Of a stretch of DNA of 64,000 nt, positions 8,364 to 15,858 are shown in pieces. The position numbers and the translations under genes are program-made. Each line of letters starts with the position of its first letter. The stretch's first letter is position 1. Below the pieces are notes generated by a model. The model was not told the DNA's origin and did not search any database. It saw only the letters and a program-made list of their open reading frames with translations. Source of the stretch: Streptomyces sp. ISL-36 (GTDB lineage: Bacteria; Actinomycetota; Actinomycetes; Streptomycetales; Streptomycetaceae); NCBI RefSeq assembly GCF_018614205.1, contig NZ_JAGGOS010000061.1:24540-88539 (forward strand), in the 5' to 3' direction.

Positions 8364-8859
8364 CAGATCACCTCGTCCAGTTCGGCCTTCATCTGCGCCG
8401 CCTCGACATCGCGTGCGACGGCCTGGGCGAGCAGCATGCGCAGCACGAGGACGATGAGGGCGACCCCCAGGACCGCGAGGACCGCCCCGCACAGCAGCAG
8501 GACGATGCCCGGCGGTACGGCCTCGCCCGGCGCCAGCAGGACAGCGAGCGTGAAGATCAGCAGGGCGGCCGCCACGAAAGCGCCGATCATGACATGCACG
8601 TACCGGAAGGCGGCGTGGGAGACACCGTCCCGCGTCGCACCATCGTCACCAGCCGCCATACACAGACCAGAACGACCTGGGCCGCCACCACTCCCAGGAC
8701 CGTGATCACGAGGAACGGCGTGCGCAGGTGCGAGAGCTCCCCGCCCGGCCCCTCCAGGTCGAGGGCCAACAGCGGCACCATCACCGCCTGTACGAACACC
8801 GAGCCGGCGAACAACACCACGAGCACGGCACGCAGTGCATGCACGGCCAGCTTCCCCAT
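8363..8859 (-). pseudogene. DUF2975 membrane protein, interrupted by a one-base frameshift
   Basis: Two overlapping minus-strand frames each give half of a DUF2975 protein. From ATG 8859 the first reads two membrane segments to VTMVRRGTV, then runs into SPTPPSGT and stops at 8587. The second frame supplies SHAAFRYVHVMIGAF and two further membrane segments to the stop at 8363. Adding one base near 8622 (GAGACACC from an expected GAGAACACC) restores a single 165-residue, four-helix protein. The downstream XRE gene is coupled to the second half. It is either a true inactivating deletion or a sequencing error. Confidence 0.82.
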
Positions 8860-8891
8860 CGTCTCTCCTTCGATCGACTTACGATGGGAAT

Positions 8892-8908
8892 CTATCGATT
8901 TTCGATAG
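8892..8908. promoter_or_regulatory. Palindromic operator upstream of the DUF2975-XRE pair
   Basis: CTATCGA at 8892-8898 and TCGATAG at 8902-8908 form a perfect 7-bp inverted repeat around TTT, 33 bp upstream of the DUF2975 start. A related half-site (CGATCGACTTACGAT) lies between it and the gene. This A/T-rich dyad stands out from the surrounding GC-rich DNA and is the obvious target for the XRE regulator (autoregulation, inferred). Confidence 0.6.
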
Positions 8909-8934
8909 GTTCGGCAAGGGGAGGGTCGGCGAGG

Positions 8935-10554
8935 TCATGCCTTGAGGTGGGTCAGGACGGAGCGCACCGCCTCCCGCACCGCCTGACGGGCCCCGTCGGT
9001 GGGGCCCGCCGTCTCGAAGCCGTGCAGGCCCTCCGGAACGTCGATCACCTCGATGTCCCGGCCGTGGGTCCGCGCGGCGACGAGGAACTCCTCGACGGTC
9101 GCCGCGATCTCGACGCGTTCCCGCTCCACCCGGGTCAGCACGATCGGCAGATTCCGGCCGGCCGCGCTCAGCGCGGACACGGGTCGGAAGCGAGTGTCGG
9201 TCAGTCCCCAGTTGGGCAACGGAGCGAGGATCGGGTACGACGCGGCCACGCAGCGCAGCCACGGCGGGGGCTCCGCGATCCAGTCCGCCGAGATCAGCCC
9301 ACCGGCGGAGAAGAACCAGAGTGCGACGCGGTCCGGGTCGACCCGCGGGTCGGCGCGGACGAGTTCGACCGCCGCGGCGACGTCCTCGGCCGCCCGCTCG
9401 TAGTCGGCCAGGGTGTGCAGCCGGTGGTCGATCGTCACGCCGACCGCGCCCAGGCCCGCCACGTACCGGCCGTATCCGACGTAGACCGGCCAGTCGCGCG
9501 GCGTCGGCGTCAGGCCGGCCGGCAGGGGGCCGCCGTGGACGAACACCACCGCCGGCCGGGGTCCGTCCGCTTCGGGCAGGTGGAGGTCGACGTGACCCAC
9601 CCGTTCGCGCGGCCGCTCCGGAACATCGAGGAGGAACGGCCGCAGATGTGTCGGCCGCTCGCCTGCCGAGGGGTCCAGCCGGTAGCCGTCCCCCGTCGCC
9701 GCCTTGAGCAGGACCGCGGCGAGCTCGTCCGGGGCGGAGAGCATCGGCCAGTGTCCGGTGTCGAGTTCGAAGAACGTCATGCGGCGGTCGGCAAGCTCCT
9801 GGAACCGGGGGTCGCCGAGCCTCACGAAGGCCTCGACCGTGGCGATGCGCGACCCGTTCCCGGTGCACAGGACACCGGTCGCCGGCAGCTCGGCGGCCGC
9901 GCCCGTCAGGTGGAGCGGCTGGGTGAGGGCGGCCCGCGGGTGAGGGGAGGCGAGGCGGGTCAGCCGGGCCAGCGCGTCGTCGGGGATGCCGGCGATGCTG
10001 CCCCAGCGCGGCCAGTCACCGGCCGCCGGCGGAGGGACCCCCCAGTCGGCTCCGCCCCTCGTTTCACCTCCAGTCCCCGTCCCCGTCCCAGTCCCAGTCC
10101 AAGACCCAGTCCCAGTCCAAGACCCAGATCCAGTCCCGGCCCCGCCCCCCGTCCCCTCTCCGGCTGTGTCCGCCTCGGCGAGGAGCAGTTCGCGCACCTT
10201 CTGGTCCGTGACCAGATGGAGTGCGGGCTCGCCGTCCCGAGGAATGCCGGTGTCCAGGTGGACGATCCGGGCGATCCGGTCCGCGCGGCGGTCGGCCGCG
10301 CCGAGTACCGGGTGGATGCCGTAGTCGTGGCCGACGATCACCACGTCCGGCGCGTCCACGTGGTCGATCAGCTCGACCAGGTCCTGGATGTGCGTCTCCA
10401 GATCCGTGCCGGGCCCGGCCAGGTGGCGGCGGTCGCCGAGGCCGGTGAGCGTCGCCGGATGGACCTCGGCCCCCGACTCCCGCAGCAGACCGGCGAGTTC
10501 CCGCCAGACCCAGCCGCCGGTGTACGTGCCCGACACCAGGATGAATGCCGTCAT
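8935..10554 (-). CDS. Double-domain alpha/beta hydrolase (esterase fusion)
   Basis: Two alpha/beta hydrolase domains sit in one 539-residue chain. Residues 1 to ~280 open TAFILVSGTYTGGWVW and contain the nucleophile-elbow region VIVGHDYG and a late DTGHWP histidine. They resemble the plant-type methylesterase/hydroxynitrile-lyase group, but with Asp at the usual Ser position of the elbow. Residues ~290 to 539 contain VFVHGGP, WFFSAGG (Ser elbow) and a late GLHGFE histidine, as in acetylesterase/BD-FAE proteins. A Gly-Thr-rich repeat lies around residues 136-160. ATG 10554 is preached by GAGGTGAGG; the GTG at 10563 lies within that site. It is transcribed from the MerR-type promoter at 10618-10648. 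Confidence 0.8.
   Translation of the reverse strand: MTAFILVSGTYTGGWVWRELAGLLRESGAEVHPATLTGLGDRRHLAGPGTDLETHIQDLVELIDHVDAPDVVIVGHDYGIHPVLGAADRRADRIARIVHLDTGIPRDGEPALHLVTDQKVRELLLAEADTAGEGTGGGAGTGSGSWTGTGSWTGTGTGTGTGGETRGGADWGVPPPAAGDWPRWGSIAGIPDDALARLTRLASPHPRAALTQPLHLTGAAAELPATGVLCTGNGSRIATVEAFVRLGDPRFQELADRRMTFFELDTGHWPMLSAPDELAAVLLKAATGDGYRLDPSAGERPTHLRPFLLDVPERPRERVGHVDLHLPEADGPRPAVVFVHGGPLPAGLTPTPRDWPVYVGYGRYVAGLGAVGVTIDHRLHTLADYERAAEDVAAAVELVRADPRVDPDRVALWFFSAGGLISADWIAEPPPWLRCVAASYPILAPLPNWGLTDTRFRPVSALSAAGRNLPIVLTRVERERVEIAATVEEFLVAARTHGRDIEVIDVPEGLHGFETAGPTDGARQAVREAVRSVLTHLKA
10071..10140. repeat. In-frame tandem repeat encoding a Gly-Thr-Gly/Ser-Trp linker
   Basis: A 6-bp-based repeat (CCCAGT/CCCCGT variants) includes two identical 18-bp units, CCCAGTCCCAGTCCAAGA, at 10087-10104 and 10105-10122. 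On the coding strand it gives alternating Gly-Thr with two Gly-Ser-Trp-Thr inserts inside the hydrolase. All units are multiples of three, so expansion or contraction would not shift the frame. Confidence 0.85.
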
Positions 10555-10617
10555 GAACCTCACCTCACGCTCTCTCGGTGCGCGGGGCGCCCGTACGGGC
10601 CGTCCGCGCTCGCCGGT

Positions 10618-10648
10618 ACCGTAGGAACTCCCCCTGAGGGAGGTTCAA
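10618..10648 (-). promoter_or_regulatory. MerR-type promoter (19-bp spacer) for the double hydrolase
   Basis: On the minus strand, -35 TTGAAC (10648-10643) and -10 TACGGT (10623-10618) are separated by exactly 19 bp. That overlong spacer is characteristic of promoters activated by MerR-family twisting. The spacer carries an imperfect dyad centred on CCTCCCTCAGGGGGAG. It drives the hydrolase at 10554. The divergent MerR gene starts 3 bp from the -35 box, and its own ribosome site lies inside the spacer. Confidence 0.85.
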
Positions 10649-10651
10649 GCC

Positions 10652-11569
10652 TTGTCGCCTGACGACATGTGGAGCATCGGAGAGCTCGCCGCGCGCGCAG
10701 GTGTCTCCGTCAAGACCGTCCGCTTCTACTCGGACCGGGGTCTGCTGCCCGAGGCCGCCCGCAGCGCCGGGGGACACCGCCGGTACGGCCCCCAGGCACT
10801 CGACCGGCTCCGTCTGATCCGTTCGCTGCGGACGTTGGACCTTCCGGTTCCGGATGTGGGGCGGGTTCTCGACGAGGAGGACGCCCTGGAGGACGTCATC
10901 GCCGGACAGCTGAGGGAACTGGGCTCCCAACTCGCCGCCCTCCGCTGGCGCGAGGCCGCCCTGACCCTCCTGCGGGACTGCCCCGCGGGGGAGCGTGTCG
11001 AGCGACTGCGGCTCGTCGGGGCCGTGACCGCCCCACCCAGTACGGAACCCCTCGCGCGGTTCTGGCGGCGCTGGCTGCCGCCACGGCTCCCGGCCCGGGT
11101 GGTGTCGTCGATCCTCGAACAGACGGTTCCGCAGCCCCCGGCGGACCCGGCACCGGCCCAGGTGCTGGCCTTCGCCCGGCTCCACGCCTTCGTCTCCCGC
11201 CCCTGCGTCGGCAACGACCGCGGCCAGCCCGCGGCTCACCGGGCGGACGGGGGCCATCGACCGGCGGTCCTCTACGACGGACTCACGGAGGCGTACGCCC
11301 TGGCGGCCCCGGCCCTACGAGCGGGACGCGCGCCGCACGCGGGAGACGCGCTCGACTGCTTCGTCGCCGCGTACACGCGCTCGCGGGGGGTGAGCGACAC
11401 GCCCGACTTCCGGCGCCGACTGCGGGAAGTCCTCGCGGCGGACCCCCGCATCGACCACTACTGGCAGCTCGCCGCCGAACTGGCCGACCCCGCACACCCC
11501 ACGCCCGGGGCGGCACACGACTGGCTGCTGGCCGCGCTCCACGGCGACATCGAGACCTGGGCCGCCTGA
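10652..11569 (+). CDS. MerR-family transcriptional regulator
   Basis: The N-terminal winged HTH reads WSIGELAARAGVSVKTVRFYSDRGLLPEA, then GGHRRYGPQALDRLRLIRSL, a complete MerR DNA-binding domain. It is followed by a coiled-coil region and a ~190-residue effector domain, so the 305-residue length is larger than metal-sensing MerR proteins. A TTG start at 10652 is chosen because GAGGGAGG lies 8 nt upstream; the next candidate, ATG 10667, has no ribosome site. It is divergent from the hydrolase, whose promoter has MerR geometry, so it is the likely activator. The inducer is unknown. Confidence 0.88.
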   Translation: MSPDDMWSIGELAARAGVSVKTVRFYSDRGLLPEAARSAGGHRRYGPQALDRLRLIRSLRTLDLPVPDVGRVLDEEDALEDVIAGQLRELGSQLAALRWREAALTLLRDCPAGERVERLRLVGAVTAPPSTEPLARFWRRWLPPRLPARVVSSILEQTVPQPPADPAPAQVLAFARLHAFVSRPCVGNDRGQPAAHRADGGHRPAVLYDGLTEAYALAAPALRAGRAPHAGDALDCFVAAYTRSRGVSDTPDFRRRLREVLAADPRIDHYWQLAAELADPAHPTPGAAHDWLLAALHGDIETWAA

Positions 11570-11688
11570 CGAGACCGCCTGAGCCGCCGGCATCACCGCT
11601 CATCGCCTGATCAGCCACGCGGACGAACCCGAGCCCGCTGCCACCGTCCGGCGCAGTTTCAAAGACGACCGCTTCCCACCTCTACGAC

Positions 11689-11907
11689 CTACGGGGACGC
11701 GGCGGTGTTCCCGTCGTCTGCCGGGAGGGCGACGGACCACTGGCCGACCTCCCGGTAGGCCGAGTCGTAGACGCTCTCGCGGCAGCCCGGCTCCAGGGAG
11801 TAGTGGCGCAGGTTGCCGGCCCAATAGCGCAGGATGCGGCCGAGTTCGGTGGCGGCGTTGTCGTGAAAGGCAGGGTCGCTCATGTCGATCTCAAGAAGGA
11901 ACTTCAT
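11689..11907 (-). CDS. Small conserved hypothetical protein, 72 residues
   Basis: The sequence MKFLLEIDMSDPAF...ELGRILRYWAGNLRHY...DSAYREVGQWSV matches a pattern I recall from small uncharacterised actinobacterial proteins. It has a short beta strand, a helix with ILRYWAGNL, then a DSAYREVG turn. ATG 11907 is chosen because the conserved part starts there; a GGAAGG ribosome site lies very close upstream (1-2 nt), and a TTG at 11928 is an alternative. The function is unknown. It is divergent from the two-HTH MerR gene across ~107 bp. Confidence 0.78.
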   Translation of the reverse strand: MKFLLEIDMSDPAFHDNAATELGRILRYWAGNLRHYSLEPGCRESVYDSAYREVGQWSVALPADDGNTAASP

Positions 11908-12014
11908 GCCTTCCAGTGTTTCATTCAAGTGCTTCGTGAAGCTTTGTCACGCAGGCCGCCAGGTACTACCGCATTCTCTGTGCTGTAACCCTCAAATGCA
12001 GGTGAGGCAGCCAG

Positions 12015-12818
12015 ATGAGAGCGATCGACGTCGCCCGCACTGCGGGCATCTCCGCGCAGCAGGTGCGCAACTACGTGGACGGCCTGCTGCTGCCCCCGGT
12101 CCAGCGCACCGACAGCGGCTACCGCGTCTTCACCGAGGCACACGTTCTCGCGCTCGCCGCTGTCCGTGCGCTCGCCGACGGACACGGCTGGCCGGCCGCT
12201 CGTACCGTCATGCGGGCCCTCCACGGCGACGACCTGCCGGCGGCCTTGGCATCCCTCGACGCCGCCCACGCCGAGCTCGACCGCGAGCGGACCGCGTTGG
12301 CCACCGTGCTCACCGCCTTCGGCACAGCCTTGACGGACGCGGACGCGGACGTCGACCCGGACGCGAACGCCGACCCGGGCGGGCACGCGGACGCCGACGC
12401 CAAGGTCGCCATGAACCGGACCGGCCATGCGCAGGGCGGCCTGCAGGCCGTCGGCCCCCTGCGTATCGGGCAGGTGGCCGCGGCCGTCGGCGTGCGGACA
12501 CCCGTGCTCCGGTTCTGGGAGGCGCGCGGTCTGCTCCGCCCGGACCGCGAGCGCGGCACCGGCTACCGCGTCTACGGCCCGGCCGAGACCCGCCTGGCGC
12601 ACGTCGTCGCCCTGCTCCGCCGAGGCCACTACCCCCTGGAGACGATCGACGCGATCCTCGGCGAACTGCGCACCACGGGCAACCCCGAACGCGTTCGCGC
12701 CGAACTGACCCGCCGCGAACACGACGTCAACCGCCGCAGCCTGCGCGCCCTGGCCGCAGCGGGCGCCCTCCACGCCTATCTGGCCCACCGTGGTGTGACG
12801 AGGTCCGCCGACGCGTAG
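12015..12818 (+). CDS. MerR-family regulator with two HTH domains in tandem
   Basis: This 267-residue protein contains two MerR-type DNA-binding domains. The first (residues ~1-70) reads AIDVARTAGISAQQVRNYVDGLLLPPV...GYRVFTEAH. The second (~148-215) reads LRIGQVAAAVGVRTPVLRFWEARGLLRP...GYRVYGPAE. They are joined by a helical stretch and an Asp-Ala-rich low-complexity linker (DADADVDPDANADPGG). ATG 12015 follows a GGTGAGG-type ribosome site. The large ligand domain of other MerR proteins is absent, so signal input is unclear. Confidence 0.86.
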   Translation: MRAIDVARTAGISAQQVRNYVDGLLLPPVQRTDSGYRVFTEAHVLALAAVRALADGHGWPAARTVMRALHGDDLPAALASLDAAHAELDRERTALATVLTAFGTALTDADADVDPDANADPGGHADADAKVAMNRTGHAQGGLQAVGPLRIGQVAAAVGVRTPVLRFWEARGLLRPDRERGTGYRVYGPAETRLAHVVALLRRGHYPLETIDAILGELRTTGNPERVRAELTRREHDVNRRSLRALAAAGALHAYLAHRGVTRSADA

Positions 12819-12833
12819 CGCGGCGGGCGGCCG

Positions 12834-14258
12834 TCAACCTGCGAAGGGGCCCCGGAGGCTGGCCCCCTGCGAACGAAGCTCGCGCTGGACCGCGTTCACC
12901 GCGATGTCCTGCGGGCGTTTGCCCTGGGCCGCGGCAAGAGCCGCACAGACGCCCGCCGCCTGCCCGGTGGCCATCGAGATCGGCATCACACGGTACGAGG
13001 AGTGGGCCACGTGGTCGCCCGAGATGCAGCGGCCCGCGACCAGTACCCGGTCCACGTCACGGGGGAAGAGACAGCGCAGAGGAATGTCGTACGACTCGCC
13101 GCGAGGAAGTCGTCTGAGCGTGGTGCCGCGGCCGCTCGGATTGTGGATGTCCACCGGGTAGGCCCCGCGGGCGATGGCGTCGCCGAACGTGCGGGCACTC
13201 AGCACGTCATCGCCCGTCAGCTGGTACTCGCCGACGATCCGGCGCGTCTCGCGGACACCGACCTGCACGCCGCTCTGCACGACGTACGACTCGGCGAAGC
13301 CCGGCACGCGGTCCCGGAGGAAGCGGGCGATCTGCGCCATCTGGCGGTGAGCGGTGAACTCGGCACGCGTGAGGTCCCAGACACTGGTGCCGAGCACTTC
13401 CGTCACGCGGGTGGAGTTGACCGCGATCTCCCCGGGGTTCGGAGTGGCGAAGAAGAGGATGTCCTCGCGCGGCAGGTCGAGTTCCCCGGCATCGGTGGCG
13501 GCGCGGACCAGGTCCCACAGTCCGTGCACCCCCTTCCACTGGTCCGGGTGGGCTCGGGCGTAGGACGCGAACTCCTCATGGTCGAAGCGGACCATGCGGA
13601 ACATCAGCGTCATGGGCTGGGTCCAGCCGTCCTCCGGCCGGCCGAGGTCGTACGCGGCGCCGGCCGCGGCGGCGATGTCGCCGTCCCCGGTGCAGTCGAC
13701 GATCACGTCCGCGTCGATGACGACCGGTCCGGATTTCGTCTCGAACACCGCTCGCGCCCGGTCGGGAAGCATCTGGACGTCGGAGGCGAAGGCGTGCAGC
13801 AGCGTGCGGACCTCGTGGGTCTCCAGCAGCTCGTAGAGGACCAGCTTGAACAGCTCCGCGTCGAAGGGCACCGTGTACCCGGTCTCGATCGACGGGCGGA
13901 TCGCCGCGCGCGCACGCACCAGCTGCTCCAGCAACACCCACAGCACGCCGCCGACGACCGGTTCGCCCTCCCCGTGATCGGGTGGCAGCAACCGTGCCGA
14001 GTCGCCGACGACGGCCTGTTTGACCTCGTTGTGGAAGCTCATCAGCGGCATCACCAGCGCCGCGGTGGCGTTGCCCCCGAGAAATCCGTACCGCTCGACC
14101 AACACCACCTGAGCACCCGCGCTCGCGGCGCCCAGAGCCGCGCCGATGCCCGCCGGTCCGCCGCCGATCACCAGAACCTGCGTGGAGCCGGCGTGCGTCG
14201 CCCGGCGTGGGGGCAATTCCACGCTGTGGGGCACGCGGGGCGGCATCAGATAGGTCAC
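12834..14258 (-). CDS. FAD-dependent oxidoreductase (FAD_oxidored / pfam12831 type)
   Basis: This 474-residue flavoprotein has the dinucleotide-binding motif VLVIGGGPAGIGAALGAASAG, followed by VVLVERYGFLGGNATAAL, typical of the FAD_oxidored family. A second FAD signature, IDADVIVDCTGDGDIAAAAG, lies near the middle, and RVLVAGRCISGDHVAHSSYR near the C-terminus. GTG 14258 is chosen because GGAGG lies 5 nt upstream; the frame is open further up but only through repetitive DNA. No signal peptide is visible. It lies immediately downstream of, and in the same direction as, the pyruvyl transferase, so the two probably form an operon. The substrate is unknown. Confidence 0.85.
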   Translation of the reverse strand: MTYLMPPRVPHSVELPPRRATHAGSTQVLVIGGGPAGIGAALGAASAGAQVVLVERYGFLGGNATAALVMPLMSFHNEVKQAVVGDSARLLPPDHGEGEPVVGGVLWVLLEQLVRARAAIRPSIETGYTVPFDAELFKLVLYELLETHEVRTLLHAFASDVQMLPDRARAVFETKSGPVVIDADVIVDCTGDGDIAAAAGAAYDLGRPEDGWTQPMTLMFRMVRFDHEEFASYARAHPDQWKGVHGLWDLVRAATDAGELDLPREDILFFATPNPGEIAVNSTRVTEVLGTSVWDLTRAEFTAHRQMAQIARFLRDRVPGFAESYVVQSGVQVGVRETRRIVGEYQLTGDDVLSARTFGDAIARGAYPVDIHNPSGRGTTLRRLPRGESYDIPLRCLFPRDVDRVLVAGRCISGDHVAHSSYRVMPISMATGQAAGVCAALAAAQGKRPQDIAVNAVQRELRSQGASLRGPFAG

Positions 14259-14270
14259 GGTTCCTCCGTG

Positions 14271-14315
14271 GAAATCGTCGAAATCGTGGAAGTCTTGGAA
14301 GTCGTGGACGTCGGT
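14271..14315. repeat. 9-bp tandem repeat in the leader of the FAD oxidoreductase gene
   Basis: Five consecutive 9-bp units (GAAATCGTC, GAAATCGTG, GAAGTCTTG, GAAGTCGTG, GACGTCGGT) end just upstream of the ribosome site of the FAD oxidoreductase. They lie between the two minus-strand genes. If translated they would give Asp-Phe-His/Gln triplets. The relative A/T richness is unusual here. Confidence 0.75.
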
Positions 14316-14347
14316 GGCCCTTGTGGGCTCACCGGTCGGCCGGCCGG

Positions 14348-15520
14348 TCAGCCGGTCCCGGAGACCGCCGCCGGCTCGGGGCTGTGGTCGAGCGGCCGGG
14401 GAGCGGTGTAGTCGAGGAAGGTGAGGAGCCGGTCGGCGGTCTCGGCCGCCCGCAGCTTCATCGACGCCGTACGGCTGGCGATATGAGCCACGCGAGCGGG
14501 CCGTTCGTCCCACAGACGGTCCACTTCGGCCAGGAGCGGACCCGCGGCCTCCCTGACCACACCGCGCAGGGCGGGCGCGCCGATCTGCTGGGCGAAGTCG
14601 AAAACCTTCCCGGCGTACGGCAGGGGGAGCAGGGGGATCCCGGCGAGGGCGGCGAAGATCAGGAAATGCAGCCGCATGCCGATGGCCAGGTCCAGCTGTT
14701 TGACGATGTCGAGGACCTGGTGCGGGGTGTAGGCGCCGTGCAGCACATGGCTGCGATCGGCGTTGATCATGTGTGACACCACCGCGTGCGAGTGCCGGAT
14801 GTCGTCGCGTTCCATCGGGACGAAGACGACGTGCGCGTCCAGCCGGTGGGCGAGGAAATCGCCCACGTTCGCAAGGAGCTCGTGGTATCCCTCTTCGTCG
14901 AGGTGCTCGGCCGCGCGGCCGGGCTCACGCACACTCATCCCCACGAGGCGGATCCCGGCCGGCACTCCCTCGGCGCGGAGCAGCCCTGCACCGCTGTTCC
15001 CAGGTTCGAGCAGCAGCGCCGGGTCGGCGGTGACGGAGATGGGCCGGGTCAGCCCGGCCTCTTCCAGCACCAGCTTCGACTCCTCGTCGCGGACCGTCAC
15101 CTCGGCTGCCTCGGAGAGTGTCGTACGGATCCACGCGCAGTCGGCTTCGTCGGTGAGGGGGCCGGCGCCGACGGCATAGGCGAAGACGGGGACGCCGAGA
15201 TCCTGCGCCGTCCGGGCCAGCCGCAGGTAACGGCGTGCCTCGGTGTTGTACAGGATCCCGCCCCCACCGACCACGAGCGCGCTGAGCCGGCGCAGGTGCT
15301 CGGAGATCTCGTCCCGGCACACCCCTTCCCAGCCGACCACCTCGACGTCCGGATGGGCCTGGCGGCTGTGCGCGGGGTTGCGGGAGAAGAGCATCACCCG
15401 TACGTCCGGACGCCCGAGCCGGAGGCTGTCCAGCATGGCGGTGAGGATCGCCTCGTCACCGACATTGCATCCGCCGTAAGAGCCCAGCACCCCTACGGTC
15501 ACGTTGCTCAGGTCGCTCAT
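14348..15520 (-). CDS. Polysaccharide pyruvyl transferase family protein
   Basis: This 390-residue protein opens VTVGVLGSYGGCNVGDEAILTAML, the N-terminal signature of the CsaB/WcaK pyruvyl transferase family (PS_pyruv_trans). It also has SALVVGGGGILYN, a second phosphoenolpyruvate-binding-type loop, and IGMRLHFLIFAALAGIPLLPLPY near residues 295-320. Members transfer pyruvate from PEP onto sugars of cell-wall or exopolysaccharides. ATG 15520 follows GAGGGGGTCGACC. No export signal is visible, so it acts in the cytoplasm or membrane-associated. It shares direction with the FAD oxidoreductase downstream (89 bp apart), suggesting a joint role in surface glycan modification (inference). Confidence 0.85.
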   Translation of the reverse strand: MSDLSNVTVGVLGSYGGCNVGDEAILTAMLDSLRLGRPDVRVMLFSRNPAHSRQAHPDVEVVGWEGVCRDEISEHLRRLSALVVGGGGILYNTEARRYLRLARTAQDLGVPVFAYAVGAGPLTDEADCAWIRTTLSEAAEVTVRDEESKLVLEEAGLTRPISVTADPALLLEPGNSGAGLLRAEGVPAGIRLVGMSVREPGRAAEHLDEEGYHELLANVGDFLAHRLDAHVVFVPMERDDIRHSHAVVSHMINADRSHVLHGAYTPHQVLDIVKQLDLAIGMRLHFLIFAALAGIPLLPLPYAGKVFDFAQQIGAPALRGVVREAAGPLLAEVDRLWDERPARVAHIASRTASMKLRAAETADRLLTFLDYTAPRPLDHSPEPAAVSGTG

Positions 15521-15858
15521 GGTCGACCCCCTCGCGTCGCTTGTCACCGGAGATGTTCCCCGTAGGCCTCGTGGTGGAAGGAGGGTGTGCGGGCGTGCGG
15601 CCCGACCGCCGGAGTACCGGCCCGGCGCCAGGACAGGGGGCACCCCTTTCGCGCGCCCCACCACCAGTTGACCCCATGAGGCATGTTTGCGCCTCTCAAG
15701 AGAGTTTCCGCGGCGTGCAGCGGTCGTCCACGGCCGCCGGAGCCCGGCCGCCCGACATGGTGAGGACCGAGACGTTCGACTGCTTCTCGGGGGGTGACCA
15801 GGGCGCCGGGACGATCGTTGATCACCCCGGCGGATCCGGTCGGCGAGGAGGACATCCT
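15521..15858. other. 338-bp divergent intergenic region
   Basis: This lies between the divergent pyruvyl transferase and lactonase-type genes and must hold both promoters. I see no convincing coding frame, repeat or strong dyad. Frames crossing it lack a supported start and are antisense artefacts. Confidence 0.5.
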
